From DASRIA01 sp963768885 (GTDB lineage: Bacteria; Actinomycetota; Thermoleophilia; Solirubrobacterales; JBBDJG01), in NCBI GenBank assembly GCA_963768885.1, contig CAVYJN010000010.1:118638-182637 (forward strand): a stretch of 64,000 nucleotides of DNA, written 5' to 3'. Positions 36,228-46,275 of this stretch are shown here, piece after piece. A program made the translations under genes and the position numbers. The notes below the pieces were generated by a model. It saw only the letters and a program-made list of their open reading frames with translations, had not been told where the DNA came from and ran no database searches. Numbering within the stretch: the stretch's first letter is position 1; every line of letters starts with the position of its first letter.

Positions 36228-37748
36228 CTAGGGCGTCGCGTAGTCCTTCTTGATCCTGGACTCGAGGCCCGAGTTGGGCTCCGCCAGGTACGGGAACTTG
36301 TCGGAGAACGCCTTGTCGTTCCCCGGCACGCCGTCGCCCAGGTCCGTCGGGTTCGGGCACTTCGCGGGCGCCTTGCAGGCGTCGGCGCCCAGCACCTTCG
36401 GGTCGGCGAGCTCGCCCGCCACGACCTGGATCGCGATGTCGACCACGTCGTCGGTCAGCCTGCGGCCGTTCGGGTAACCGGCGAGGTCGCCACCGAGCGC
36501 CCCGAGGGGGTTCGGGCTGGCCGCCGGCGGAACGCCGAGGTTGAGCTTGATCGTGTCGACGGGCTTCGGGTTCTTGCCCTGCTGGTTGAGGCCCGGCAGG
36601 CCCTGGAGCACTGCCTGGACGATGTCCAGGCGGTTCGTCTCGGGCGCGCCGACGTTGAACAGCAGGTTCAGGACCGCCGCCAGCTCCGGCTTGACCACGA
36701 AGCCGCCGTACAGCTCGGCGTCGCGGTCGGGGGTCGTGCGGTTGAACTGGTCCTTCTTGCCGACCGGGATCACGACCTCGTTCACGAGCGGGTTCCCGAG
36801 GCGGGAGACCTGCACGTAGTCGTCGCCGTCATCGCCGTTGTGCGAGGACAGCACGGAGACGCGACGGCGCTCCGTCGAGGCCCACACGCCGACGACCGCG
36901 TTGCGGTCCTTGGCGGACTCCACCTCGTCGCCGTCACGGGTGACCCGCTCCTCGGGCACCTGCAGGACGATCGAGTGGACCGCGTAGCCGGCGAGGTCGT
37001 CGACGGCCTTCTTCTGCGCGGCGCGACCCTCGAGGTTGATCCCGTCGAACGTGGCACCGAGGTCCACGAAGAACGGATCGTCACGCTGGCCGGCGAACAC
37101 CTTGCCGCCGCCCGGCAGCTCCGTGATCGCCTGGTTGGCGATCTTCGTGTAGTTGGCCGGGCTGATCGTCTTCGGCCCGACATTGTTCGGTGCGACGGGG
37201 ATGTTGCGGGCGACCGTGCGCACGCTGCGCAGCACGCGCCGCTTGGAGCGGTGCTTGGCCTTGGACTTCTTGTGCTTGCGCGAGTGCTTGCGCCCCTTCT
37301 TGGAAGAGGAAGCGCTCTTCGCGTACCCGTAGCTCAGCCGTTCCACGTCGTAGAACTGCTTCTGGAGCAGCTTCGGGTCGTCGATCGACGACACTCCGGG
37401 CAGGGCGTAGAGGAACGAGCTTCCGCCGTTCTCGTACTTGTCCCTGAACTTGAAGCGGTACCGGACGTCGGCCTTGCCGTCGCCGGTGTTGTCGACGTTG
37501 ATGTAGTAGCGAGCGCGCTGATCGAACTTGTAGAAGTTCGGGCCGCCGGCCGGGTCCTCGAACGGCACCCAGTTGGCGACGACCGTCAGCGAGTCCTGCG
37601 CGTCCTTCGCCGTGTAGGCGTAGACGTCGGTGTCGTCGGCCGTCGGGTCAATCGAGGTGAGCGGTGCCTCCCTGTGGCTCGAGCCAATGCTGAGCGGCAC
37701 GGCTACCACGATTGCCACCAACGCGGCGACGATCGAGAGCCTCTTCAT
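36228..37748 (-). CDS. Secreted DUF4331 protein
   Basis: This 506-residue protein starts at ATG 37748, preceded by GAAGGAGG. A signal peptide (to about SIGS) is followed at once by SHREAPLTSIDPTADDTDVYAY, the hallmark opening of DUF4331. A Lys/Ser/His-rich basic insertion (about 185-225, KKGRKHSRKHKKSKAKHRS) interrupts the family domain. The C-terminus carries CKAPAKCPNPTDLGDGV. The family function is unknown. It is the first gene of the DUF4331-TPR-NicO operon and is divergent from an ECF sigma gene that may control it. Confidence 0.9.
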   Translation of the reverse strand: MKRLSIVAALVAIVVAVPLSIGSSHREAPLTSIDPTADDTDVYAYTAKDAQDSLTVVANWVPFEDPAGGPNFYKFDQRARYYINVDNTGDGKADVRYRFKFRDKYENGGSSFLYALPGVSSIDDPKLLQKQFYDVERLSYGYAKSASSSKKGRKHSRKHKKSKAKHRSKRRVLRSVRTVARNIPVAPNNVGPKTISPANYTKIANQAITELPGGGKVFAGQRDDPFFVDLGATFDGINLEGRAAQKKAVDDLAGYAVHSIVLQVPEERVTRDGDEVESAKDRNAVVGVWASTERRRVSVLSSHNGDDGDDYVQVSRLGNPLVNEVVIPVGKKDQFNRTTPDRDAELYGGFVVKPELAAVLNLLFNVGAPETNRLDIVQAVLQGLPGLNQQGKNPKPVDTIKLNLGVPPAASPNPLGALGGDLAGYPNGRRLTDDVVDIAIQVVAGELADPKVLGADACKAPAKCPNPTDLGDGVPGNDKAFSDKFPYLAEPNSGLESRIKKDYATP

Positions 37749-37869
37749 GTGTCCTCCTTCGGGACCTCCATGGCTTCCGACGGGCGGGGCCTCCCGGCTC
37801 CCCCCGTCCTCAGCAAGCCCCTTACGTCGTTGTCCCACCGGTGGATCACCTGCGGATACGCTGATCCGC

Positions 37870-38472
37870 GTGTCGCCTGCGGCCGTAGGAAGAGCCCAGT
37901 TGGACGTCGAATCCCTACAACGCCTCGCTGACGAGGACCTGATGCCGCTGGTCGAGCGCAAGGAGCCGGCCGCGTTCGAGATCGTCTACGACCGCCACGG
38001 CGGCGCGGCGTACTCGCTCGCGTACCGCATCGTGGGCGATCGCAACGCGGCCGAGGACGTCACCCAGGAGGCCTTCCTCTCGGTCTGGCGCAGCGGCGCG
38101 CGCTTCGATCGCACGCGCGGCAGCGTGCGGACGTGGCTGCTCGGCGTCGTGCGCAACCGCGCGATCGACGTGCTGCGCCGCGACTCCGGCCGCGCGCCGG
38201 CGGTCAGCCTCGAGCTCGACACGGTCCCCGAGCAGGAGTCGCAATGGGAGCGCACCGACGTCGAGGCGCTGCGAAACGAGGCGGCGCGGGAAGTGCGCGG
38301 CGTGCTGAGCGACCTTCCCGCGGATCAACTGCAGGTCGTGCAGCTAGCCTATTTCGGGGGGCTCACGCATTCGGAGATCGCGGAGGTGCTGGGCATGCCG
38401 CTCGGCACGGTCAAGGGCCGGATGAGGCTCGCGATGGAGAAGCTGCGGGCCCAGCTCGCGGAGAGCTTATGA
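37870..38472 (+). CDS. ECF RNA polymerase sigma factor
   Basis: This 200-residue sigma reads from GTG 37870. Region 2 contains AYRIVGDRNAAEDVTQEAFLSVWRS and WLLGVVRNRAIDVLRR, region 4 contains LPADQLQVVQLAYFGGLTHSEIAEVLG and GTVKGRMRLAMEKLR. It ends in an ATGA overlap with the anti-sigma gene, so the pair is translationally coupled. The layout is that of SigK/RskA systems. It is divergent from the DUF4331 operon across 121 bp, which holds a perfect CCACCGGTGG palindrome at 37835-37844. Confidence 0.92.
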   Translation: MSPAAVGRAQLDVESLQRLADEDLMPLVERKEPAAFEIVYDRHGGAAYSLAYRIVGDRNAAEDVTQEAFLSVWRSGARFDRTRGSVRTWLLGVVRNRAIDVLRRDSGRAPAVSLELDTVPEQESQWERTDVEALRNEAAREVRGVLSDLPADQLQVVQLAYFGGLTHSEIAEVLGMPLGTVKGRMRLAMEKLRAQLAESL

Positions 38473-39143
38473 ACGAACGCGACGATCACATCACCTACGA
38501 GGACGACCTCGCGGCGTACCTGCTGGACGCGCTTCCCGGCGACGAGGCGCGCGCCTTCGAGCGCCACCTCGACGGTTGCGCGCGCTGCCAGGAGCGTGCG
38601 CGCTGGCTGCAGGGATCGGTCGAGATGCTTCCTGCCGCGGTCGAGCAGCTCGAGCCGCCGCCGGCTCTGCGCGAGCGCCTGATGTCGACGGTGCACGCGG
38701 AGGTCGCCCCGGCGCCCCGCCGGCGCCGGGCGTGGCGCGACCTCTTCGCCGTCCCGCGGCCCGTGATCGCGGTGGCGGCCGCCGTTCTCGCGGCCGTCGC
38801 GATCGGCGCATACGCGCTCGGCTCCGGCGGCGACGGCCAGGAGACGGTGACCGCGCGCGCGGACGCGCCCGCGGGCGTCATCGCCACGGTGGAGCGCACC
38901 GGCGACCAGGGCATCCTGCGCGTGTCGGGCCTGGCCCAGCGCACCGACGGCATCTACGAGGTCTGGATCGCGCGCGACGGCAAGGTCGAGCCGTCCACGC
39001 TCTTCCAGGTCCAGCGCAACGGCAACGGCGCCGCGGCGATCCCGCACGGCCTCGACGGCGCCGATCAGGTGATGGTGACGCTCGAGCCCCGCGGCGGCAG
39101 CGCCAAGCCCACGCGCGCGCCGATCATCGTGGCGAAGATCTGA
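38469..39143 (+). CDS. Zinc-finger anti-sigma factor, RskA family
   Basis: This 224-residue protein has a cytoplasmic ZAS domain (about 1-60) with FERHLDGCARCQE, the HxxxCxxC zinc motif, a single membrane helix (about 98-118, VIAVAAAVLAAVAIGAYAL) and an extracytoplasmic RskA domain (GILRVSGLAQRTDGIYEVWIARDG). It should hold the upstream ECF sigma inactive until proteolysis releases it. It overlaps the sigma gene by 4 bp and its 3' end overlaps the phosphatase gene on the other strand by 20 bp. Confidence 0.92.
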   Translation: MNERDDHITYEDDLAAYLLDALPGDEARAFERHLDGCARCQERARWLQGSVEMLPAAVEQLEPPPALRERLMSTVHAEVAPAPRRRRAWRDLFAVPRPVIAVAAAVLAAVAIGAYALGSGGDGQETVTARADAPAGVIATVERTGDQGILRVSGLAQRTDGIYEVWIARDGKVEPSTLFQVQRNGNGAAAIPHGLDGADQVMVTLEPRGGSAKPTRAPIIVAKI

Positions 39144-40791
39144 GCGCCAGCAGCGCGAGGTCGTCGAGCTCCTCGCCGTCGCGGCGCAGGGCGATCCCGT
39201 TCTCGACGCTCGCGACGATCTCCGCCGCGCTCTGCCCGGCGCAGCGCGACAGGATCCGCGCCAGGCCCTCGGCGCCGAGCCGGCCCCGCCGGGTCTTCGC
39301 CTCCGTCGCCCCGTCCGTGTAGAGCAGCAGCGTGTCGCCGGCGTCCAACGTGGCCTCGACCTCGTTCAGCTCCGGTGTCGCGACCACGCCCAGGAGCGCG
39401 CCCGCCGTCCCCACCGGCTCGACCTCCCCGCCGGCGCGCAGTATCAGGGGGCTCGGGTGCCCGCCGAGCGTGAGCCCGAGACGCGCGCCCTGCGCGCCGC
39501 TCTCGACGATGCCCAGCGCGACGGTGCAGAACTGGCTCCCGCGGAAGTTGCGCAGCAACGCGTCGTTGACGGTCTCCAGCATCTCGGCGGACCCGTGATG
39601 GTGCAGCGCCGCGGCGCGCAGCGTGTGGCGCGCCAGCGACGTGACGGCGGCCGCCTCCACGCCCTTGCCGCAGACGTCGGCGATCGCGACCCCCCAGCCT
39701 CCGCAGCAGGTCTCGAACACGTCGTAGAAGTCGCCGCCGACCTCGGTGCCGCCCTCCGCGGGCCGGTAGATCGCCGCCAGCTCGAACCCCTCGACGCTCG
39801 GCAGGCTGGTGGGGAGGAGGCTCTTCTGCAGCGTCTCGGCGATGTAGGTGCGCTCCTCGTACAGACGCGCGTTCTCGATCGCCGTCGAAGCGCGCCGCGC
39901 GAGCTCGGCGACGAGCGCCACCTTGCGCCGCTCGAACGCCGGCCTTCCCTCCATCAGCGCGATCGAGAGGGTGCCGTGCAGGCGCTCCCCGGACTTGATC
40001 GGCGCGACCATCGCGAGGCTGCCGGGGAAGCGGCGCAGATCCTCGCGGTGCGCCTCGCCGGTGGCCCACGGCGTGCGGTCCTCGGCCTGGATCTGCTCCG
40101 GAAGCTGCGGTTCGCCCGACCGCATCGCCCGCGCGATCGGGTGAGCACCCGCGGGATCGATCGGGTGGCCCTGAAGCCGGATGAAGCCCTCCCGCATCGA
40201 CTCCTCCGCGGCGGCCAGCGCGAAACGCTCGATCGTCCCGTCGTCGCGGCGCACGTCGACCATGCAGCCGTCGCCGATGAACGGCACGGCAAGCTCGGCG
40301 AGCTGCTGGAGGGTGGCGGAGAGGTCCAGCGACGAGTCGAGGATCGCGCTCGCGCGCGCGAGGTACTCCAACTCCTCCTCGTTTCGCCGGCGATCGGCCT
40401 CGCGGCGGCGCTCCTCCGTGACGTCGTTGGAGAAGCCGACCATCGCGACCAGCTCGCCCGCGTCGTCGTAGACGGGCACGATGCGGCCGTGGACGGTGCG
40501 CGCCGAGCCGTCCCGGTGGCGAACGGGGAAGTCGCCCGTCCAGGTCTCGCCCGCCGCGACGTGCCTGATCACGGCCTGCGACAGGCGCACCTCTCGCGGG
40601 GCGATCGCGAGGTCCTCGAGGCGGCGGCCGACCGCGTCGGCCGCGGGCCAGCCGTAGATGCGCTCGGCCTCACGGTTCCAGCGCAGGACGACGCCGACCG
40701 GGTCGACCGCGATCACGGCCACGCCGACCTGCTCCACGAGCCAGTTGTCCAGCTCTTGCGACACGATTGTGATGCTTTCCGCTGCGGTCAA
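39124..40791 (-). CDS. PAS-GAF-SpoIIE type serine phosphatase (PP2C)
   Basis: This 555-residue cytoplasmic protein has a PAS domain (about 15-130, AVDPVGVVLRWNREAERIYGW), a GAF domain (about 150-320) and a SpoIIE/PP2C phosphatase domain (about 335-550). The metal-binding motifs VGGDFYDVF, IADVCGKGVEAA and LLYTDGATEA are intact. Such phosphatases dephosphorylate STAS antagonists and activate sigma-B-like factors in response to PAS/GAF ligands. The nearest sigma of that kind is at 42362. The start at ATG 40791 is good. Confidence 0.92.
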   Translation of the reverse strand: MTAAESITIVSQELDNWLVEQVGVAVIAVDPVGVVLRWNREAERIYGWPAADAVGRRLEDLAIAPREVRLSQAVIRHVAAGETWTGDFPVRHRDGSARTVHGRIVPVYDDAGELVAMVGFSNDVTEERRREADRRRNEEELEYLARASAILDSSLDLSATLQQLAELAVPFIGDGCMVDVRRDDGTIERFALAAAEESMREGFIRLQGHPIDPAGAHPIARAMRSGEPQLPEQIQAEDRTPWATGEAHREDLRRFPGSLAMVAPIKSGERLHGTLSIALMEGRPAFERRKVALVAELARRASTAIENARLYEERTYIAETLQKSLLPTSLPSVEGFELAAIYRPAEGGTEVGGDFYDVFETCCGGWGVAIADVCGKGVEAAAVTSLARHTLRAAALHHHGSAEMLETVNDALLRNFRGSQFCTVALGIVESGAQGARLGLTLGGHPSPLILRAGGEVEPVGTAGALLGVVATPELNEVEATLDAGDTLLLYTDGATEAKTRRGRLGAEGLARILSRCAGQSAAEIVASVENGIALRRDGEELDDLALLALRSSPR

Positions 40792-40854
40792 CTCGCTCCC
40801 CTTCGAGTTGACTCTATCCGCAGCAAAGACCGCGGACGGTCATATTATGGGCCA

Positions 40855-41304
40855 GTGGCAGGTCAGGCCCAGGCCAACCGCAGTGACTCCCCGGCCGCGC
40901 TGGAGCAGGCGATCGAGCGCTACAACGCCGCCTGGAACGACCACGACGTCGACGCGATCATGAAGATGCACGCGCCCGACATGGTCTTCCACAACCACAC
41001 CGCCGGCGAGAGCGCCACCGGCGAGGAGGTGCGCGGCCACCTCGAGTCGATCTTCGGGACCTGGCCCGACATCCGCTTCGAGACGCGGCGCCTGTACGTG
41101 CGCGACGGCCTCGTCGTGCAGGAGTGGACGGCGACCGCCACGCACACGAGCACGATGCGCCGCGGCGAGATCGTCGCCGAGCCCACCGGCGCGCGCGTGA
41201 GCTGGGACGGGATGGACGTGATCCCCTTCGAGGACGGCCTCGTGAAGCGCAAGGACGTCTACTCGGACTCGGTCTCGATCCTGCGCCAGGTCGGATTGCT
41301 TTAG
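40855..41304 (+). CDS. SnoaL-like (NTF2-fold) protein
   Basis: This 149-residue protein starts at GTG 40855 (VAGQAQANRS). The body has the SnoaL pattern AIERYNAAWNDHDVDAIMKMHAPDMVFHNHTAG ending in a conserved DVYSDSVSILRQVGLL. NTF2-fold proteins of this kind are polyketide cyclase-like or of unknown function; no polyketide genes are near. It is divergent from the PP2C gene across 63 bp. Confidence 0.82.
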   Translation: MAGQAQANRSDSPAALEQAIERYNAAWNDHDVDAIMKMHAPDMVFHNHTAGESATGEEVRGHLESIFGTWPDIRFETRRLYVRDGLVVQEWTATATHTSTMRRGEIVAEPTGARVSWDGMDVIPFEDGLVKRKDVYSDSVSILRQVGLL

Positions 41305-41364
41305 CGGCGCAGCCCGGCGATTCCGCCGCCGCCGCCACCGGCGATTCCGGCTAAGGAATCGCCG

Positions 41365-42307
41365 TCAGTTCTCCAACTGGTCGATCGTGCACTCGCGCGG
41401 GTCCTTGTCCTCGCGCCAGTGCTTGAGCTTCGCGCCGTGGCGGATCCGGTGCCCGCTGACGTGGTCGAACGTGACCTCGGCGACCAGCTCGGGACGCACC
41501 GATGCGCCACTCGAGCTCGCGCCCGGCGTCCCAGCGGCTCGGGTCGCCCGACCCTCGCTCACCGGTCTCGTAAGGGGCGAGGAACGCGGGCAGCTCCCGC
41601 TTCTGCTTGGCCCTGAACCCGGAGCTGTGGCCGACCACCCGCAGCTCGCCGCGCTCGTCATATAGGCCGAGGATCAGGGAGCCGAGCGTCCCCTCCTCCT
41701 TGCCCGGGCGCCACCCGACGATCACGGCGTCGATCGTGCGCACGCGCTTGACCTTGACCATCCCGGTTCGCTCGCCGGGCCGATAGGGGGCGTCGAGCTG
41801 CTTCGCGATCACGCCCTCGGCCCCCTGCAGCCAGGGGTCCGCCGCGGCGCGGTCGCGGGTCCAGGGCGTGAGGTCGAGCGGCTTGCGCACCAGCTTCTCG
41901 AGTCGCTCGCGCCGCCGCGCGAACGGCTCGTCGAGCAGCGACTCGCCGTCCAGGGCCAGCAGGTCGAAGGCCACGAACCGGACCGGCATCTCCTCCGCGA
42001 GCTTGCGGATCCTGGACTCGGCGGGGTGGATCCGCTGCTGGAGCGCCTCGAACTCCTGCTTGCCGTCCTCTCCCATGATCACGAGCTCCCCGTCCAGGAC
42101 GTAGTCCCCGGGCGGGAACTCGAGCTCGGGGAAATAGCGCGTGAGCGGCTTGCCGTTGCGCGACTGGAGGTAGCTCTCGTCTCCGTCCACGAAGGCGATC
42201 GCGCGGAACCCGTCCCACTTCGGCTCGTACGCCCACTCCTCGCCCTCGGGCAGGGCGGCGCGGGACAACGCGAGCTGGGGCAGGACCGGGGGGGACAGCG
42301 CGGGCAC
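41365..42307 (-). CDS. ATP-dependent DNA ligase, LigC-like, frameshifted as assembled
   Basis: From GTG 42307 a compact ligase of about 310 residues has motif I YEPKWDGFRAI (catalytic Lys), LDGELVIMG, VAFDLLALDG, GVIAKQLDAPY and MVKVKRVRTIDAV, i.e. all nucleotidyl-transferase motifs. The OB-fold C-terminus changes frame near 41505 and ends HRIRHGAKLKHWREDKDPRECT. The span is one base over a multiple of three. It is a second ATP-dependent ligase besides ligD, without phosphoesterase or polymerase domains. Confidence 0.88.
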
Positions 42308-42361
42308 CCCCTCATCGTATTGAGGGTGTTTCGCTCGTTGCGCACCGGCAATACAAACCTT

Positions 42362-43204
42362 GTGGCTCGGTCGCCCCTGCTCGAACCCGATTCCCTGCAG
42401 CTCTTCCTCGACGAGGTGAGCCGGCACCGCCTGCTCACGGCCGGCGAGGAGGTCGAGCTGACCCGGCGCATCGAGCGCGGCGACTTCGAGGCCAAGGAGC
42501 GGATGGTCAACTCGAACCTTCGTCTGGTGGTCTCGATCGCCAAGCACTACCGGGGCCAGGACGTGCCGCTCGTGGACCTCGTCCAGGAGGGGATCCTGGG
42601 CCTGATCCGCGCCGTCGAGAAGTTCGACTGGCGCCGCGGCCTGAAGTTCTCCACCTACGCCACGCCGTGGATCCGCCAGGCGATCGAGCGCGGCATCGCC
42701 TACAAGGCCCGCACGATCCGGATCCCGGTGCACGTGCTCCAGCGTGAGCGCAGGATCCGCCGCACCGTGCCCGAGCTGAGCGCCCGCTTCGGGCGCGAGC
42801 CGACCGACGAGGAAGTCGCGGCGGAGGCCGAGCTGCCGGTCCACCAGGTCCGTGAGGTCCGCGAGGCCGCGCGCACGGTGACGAGCCTCGACCGCCCGGT
42901 CGGGGACGAGGAGGGCACCTCCCTCGGCGAGCTGTTCGCGAGCGACGGCGAGGAGCCGGTCGAGGAGGTCGAGCGCGAGGCCCGCGAGGCGATCGTGCAG
43001 CGCGTGGTCTCGGAGCTGCCGGACCGCGAGCGCGAGATCCTGCGGCGCCGCTACGGGCTCACGCACGACCGCCGGCCCCAGACCGTCGAGCAGGTCGTGC
43101 GCAGCCTCGGGGTGTCGCGGGCCGAGGTCCGCCAGATCGAGCACTGCGCGCTCGAGCGCCTGGCCGGCGCCGCGGAGCTCGAGGCGCTGCGCGAAGTCGC
43201 CTAG
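42362..43204 (+). CDS. Group 2 sigma-70 factor (SigB/HrdB-like)
   Basis: This 280-residue sigma reads from GTG 42362 and has region 1.2 (DSLQLFLDEVSRHRLLTAGEEVEL), 2 (NLRLVVSIAKHYRGQDVPLVDLVQEG, RGLKFSTYATPWIRQAI), 3 and 4 (LPDREREILRRRYGL ... LGVSRAEVRQIEHCALERL). It lacks the acidic region 1.1 and is close to but distinct from the primary sigma at 44913; the TPWIRQ in place of TWWIRQ suggests altered promoter melting. It is a natural target for the partner-switching proteins in the window. Confidence 0.9.
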   Translation: MARSPLLEPDSLQLFLDEVSRHRLLTAGEEVELTRRIERGDFEAKERMVNSNLRLVVSIAKHYRGQDVPLVDLVQEGILGLIRAVEKFDWRRGLKFSTYATPWIRQAIERGIAYKARTIRIPVHVLQRERRIRRTVPELSARFGREPTDEEVAAEAELPVHQVREVREAARTVTSLDRPVGDEEGTSLGELFASDGEEPVEEVEREAREAIVQRVVSELPDREREILRRRYGLTHDRRPQTVEQVVRSLGVSRAEVRQIEHCALERLAGAAELEALREVA

Positions 43205-43228
43205 CGAAGCGGCCGATACCCTTCGTCA

Positions 43229-43792
43229 GTGCTCCCGCTGACGATCCCGAACATCCTCACGCTCCTGCGGATCCTGCTGGTTCCGGTGATCGTCGTCGCG
43301 CTGCTGGAGGAGACGCCCAACGCCGACACGGTCGCGGCCGTGGTGTTCGCATTCGCGGCGTTCACGGACGGGCTCGACGGCTACATCGCGCGCTCGCGAA
43401 ACAGCATCACGACGTTCGGCAAGCTGATGGACCCGCTCGCCGACAAGCTGCTGATCATCGCGCCGCTGATCTCGCTGGTGTCGCTCGACCGGATCGCGCC
43501 GTGGGTGGCGATGGTGATCATCGCCCGCGAGCTCGCCGTGACGATGTTGCGGATCGTGGCGGTCGAGCGCGGAGTGGTGATCCCCTCGTCGATGCTCGGC
43601 AAGGCGAAGACGATCCTCCAGGTCGCGGCGATCTTCGCCGTGATCGCGTTCCAGGGGTCGGCGGCCGTGAACGCGCTGCTCTACGTGGCCGTCGCGGTCA
43701 CGGTCGTCTCCGGCGCGGACTACTTCTTCGGCGTGCGGCGGCACCTCGAACAGGCGCGCCGCGACTCGTCAGCCAGACGCGGGAATCTCTAA
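43229..43792 (+). CDS. pgsA: CDP-diacylglycerol-glycerol-3-phosphate 3-phosphatidyltransferase
   Basis: This 187-residue membrane enzyme starts at GTG 43229. It carries the CDP-alcohol phosphotransferase signature DGYIARSRNSITTFGKLMDPLADK (DGxxAR ... G ... D ... D) after two helices (TIPNILTLLRILLVPVIVVALL). The product is phosphatidylglycerol phosphate, the precursor of phosphatidylglycerol and cardiolipin. Its 3' end overlaps folE2 by 24 bp on the opposite strand. Confidence 0.92.
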   Translation: MLPLTIPNILTLLRILLVPVIVVALLEETPNADTVAAVVFAFAAFTDGLDGYIARSRNSITTFGKLMDPLADKLLIIAPLISLVSLDRIAPWVAMVIIARELAVTMLRIVAVERGVVIPSSMLGKAKTILQVAAIFAVIAFQGSAAVNALLYVAVAVTVVSGADYFFGVRRHLEQARRDSSARRGNL

Positions 43793-44779
43793 CCACTCGC
43801 GCATCGTGAGATGGTGCTGCGAGTGCCGGCCCGTCTCGAGCTCGGCGCGGATCTCGTCCAGGCGCCCGTAGCGCTCGGCGACGACGTTGTGCTGGTGGAT
43901 CGTCTCCAGGTTCTCCTGGCGCGCGAGCACGAACGTGTGGTCCTCCAGCTCCGGCATGCCGGCGATCAGCCCGCGCAGCATCTCGCGCACGCAGTCCTCG
44001 ACGAATCGCGGACGCCGGTGGGCCTTCTCGACGACGGCCTGCTCGTCGGGGCGCTTCATCAGCTCGAAGATCTCCGAGCTCATCGAGTCCTCGACGATGC
44101 GCAGCAGCGTCTCCGCGCGGACCTCGGCCTCACAGCCCTCCACGCAGCCGACGTAGAGGCTGCCGATGCCGCGCTGGTTGTGCGTCGCGACGGGGACGGA
44201 GTCGAAGACGCGCTCGATCTCGTCGTCGGTGAAGCCCTGCTCGACCAGCCGCTCGCGCGCGGCGGCGGCCACGAGCTCCTGCGCGCACGGGCATGCGGTC
44301 ATGCCCTGCGCCTCGACGCCCACGAGGCGCCGCACGCCACGCTCGGATGCGACGGCCGTGCCGATCAGCGTGTAGAGCTCCTGCGTCGTCAGTCCCGTGA
44401 CCGGCGTCTTCTTGTGCTCGGGATAGCGCGCCTTGATCGTGACCTCCGCGCGCAGGCCGTGCTGGCGCTCGCGCACGCGCTCGGCGATGTGGGCCGCGAG
44501 CGTCTCGGCCTTCAGCGCCTCGCCGATCACGACCGCGTCGACCGCCTCGTTCACGATCTCCTCGAAGCGCGACATGTGCACGCCCGCCTGGAGCGGGTTC
44601 AGGTCGACGTAGCACTCGAGCGCGGCGTGGTAGAGCTGCTCTTCGCCGTTCGCGCGAATCCGCAGGATCTTCTCGACCCCGGTCACGCCCACGCGCGAGA
44701 GGCTCACCCGCGTCGCGGGCGTGCGCGCCTGCACGTCGTCACGCGACGGCGAGATCTCGATTCGGGCCGAAGGTTCCAT
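43769..44779 (-). CDS. folE2: GTP cyclohydrolase FolE2
   Basis: This 336-residue protein has the FolE2 features GVTGVEKILRIRANGEEQLY, VDLNPLQAGVHMSRFEEIVNEA, a conserved Cys in GMTACPCAQELV, and THNQRGIGSLYVGC. It converts GTP to dihydroneopterin triphosphate for folate synthesis. FolE2 enzymes work with several metals and replace the zinc-dependent FolE in some bacteria and when zinc is scarce. It is complete, starts at ATG 44779, and is divergent from the primary sigma gene. Confidence 0.93.
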   Translation of the reverse strand: MEPSARIEISPSRDDVQARTPATRVSLSRVGVTGVEKILRIRANGEEQLYHAALECYVDLNPLQAGVHMSRFEEIVNEAVDAVVIGEALKAETLAAHIAERVRERQHGLRAEVTIKARYPEHKKTPVTGLTTQELYTLIGTAVASERGVRRLVGVEAQGMTACPCAQELVAAAARERLVEQGFTDDEIERVFDSVPVATHNQRGIGSLYVGCVEGCEAEVRAETLLRIVEDSMSSEIFELMKRPDEQAVVEKAHRRPRFVEDCVREMLRGLIAGMPELEDHTFVLARQENLETIHQHNVVAERYGRLDEIRAELETGRHSQHHLTMREWLEIPASG

Positions 44780-44807
44780 CGGACTGTCGAGAATAGCGTT
44801 TGGGGTC

Positions 44808-44813
44808 TATACT
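44808..44813 (+). promoter_or_regulatory. Possible -10 box of the primary sigma gene
   Basis: TATACT matches the TATAAT consensus at five of six positions in the 133-bp gap upstream of the sigma gene, about 100 bp before its start. No convincing -35 box is at the right distance, so this is only a candidate. Confidence 0.25.
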
Positions 44814-44912
44814 CAACCTCGGCTTAGGAGCTGTCCGATCGTTGTACGGGGGAGACAAGCCCAGCCTCTCGCGGCACACGCCGCGAACTGACGGAACATA
44901 AATGGAGGGTAC

Positions 44913-46106
<1,194 letters not shown>

Positions 46107-46151
46107 CGCGACCGCGGCTCACGCCGCCCCGTCTCTAAAATGGCCAGTCGC

Positions 46152-46233
46152 GGGGGAGTGCCCGAGTGGTCAAAGGGAGCGGTCTGTAAAACCGCCGGCT
46201 CAGCCTACGTAGGTTCAAGTCCTACCTCCCCCA
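46152..46233 (+). tRNA. tRNA-Tyr (GTA)
   Basis: The 7-bp acceptor stem GGGGGAG/CTCCCCC has discriminator A and no encoded CCA end. The anticodon stem GCGGT/ACCGC closes the loop CTGTAAA, anticodon GTA. The T arm GTAGG-TTCAAGT-CCTAC and the long variable arm expected for bacterial tRNA-Tyr are present. Confidence 0.95.
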
Positions 46234-46238
46234 TGGCT

Positions 46239-46275
46239 CGCCGCCCACGAGCAGACGCGTGGGCGGCGTTTCCTA
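46239..46275 (+). terminator. Rho-independent terminator after tRNA-Tyr
   Basis: An 11-bp perfect stem (CGCCGCCCACG with CGTGGGCGGCG), 8-nt loop and a following TTTCCTATTT end the tRNA transcript. It lies against the 3' end of the GNAT gene on the other strand. Confidence 0.75.
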
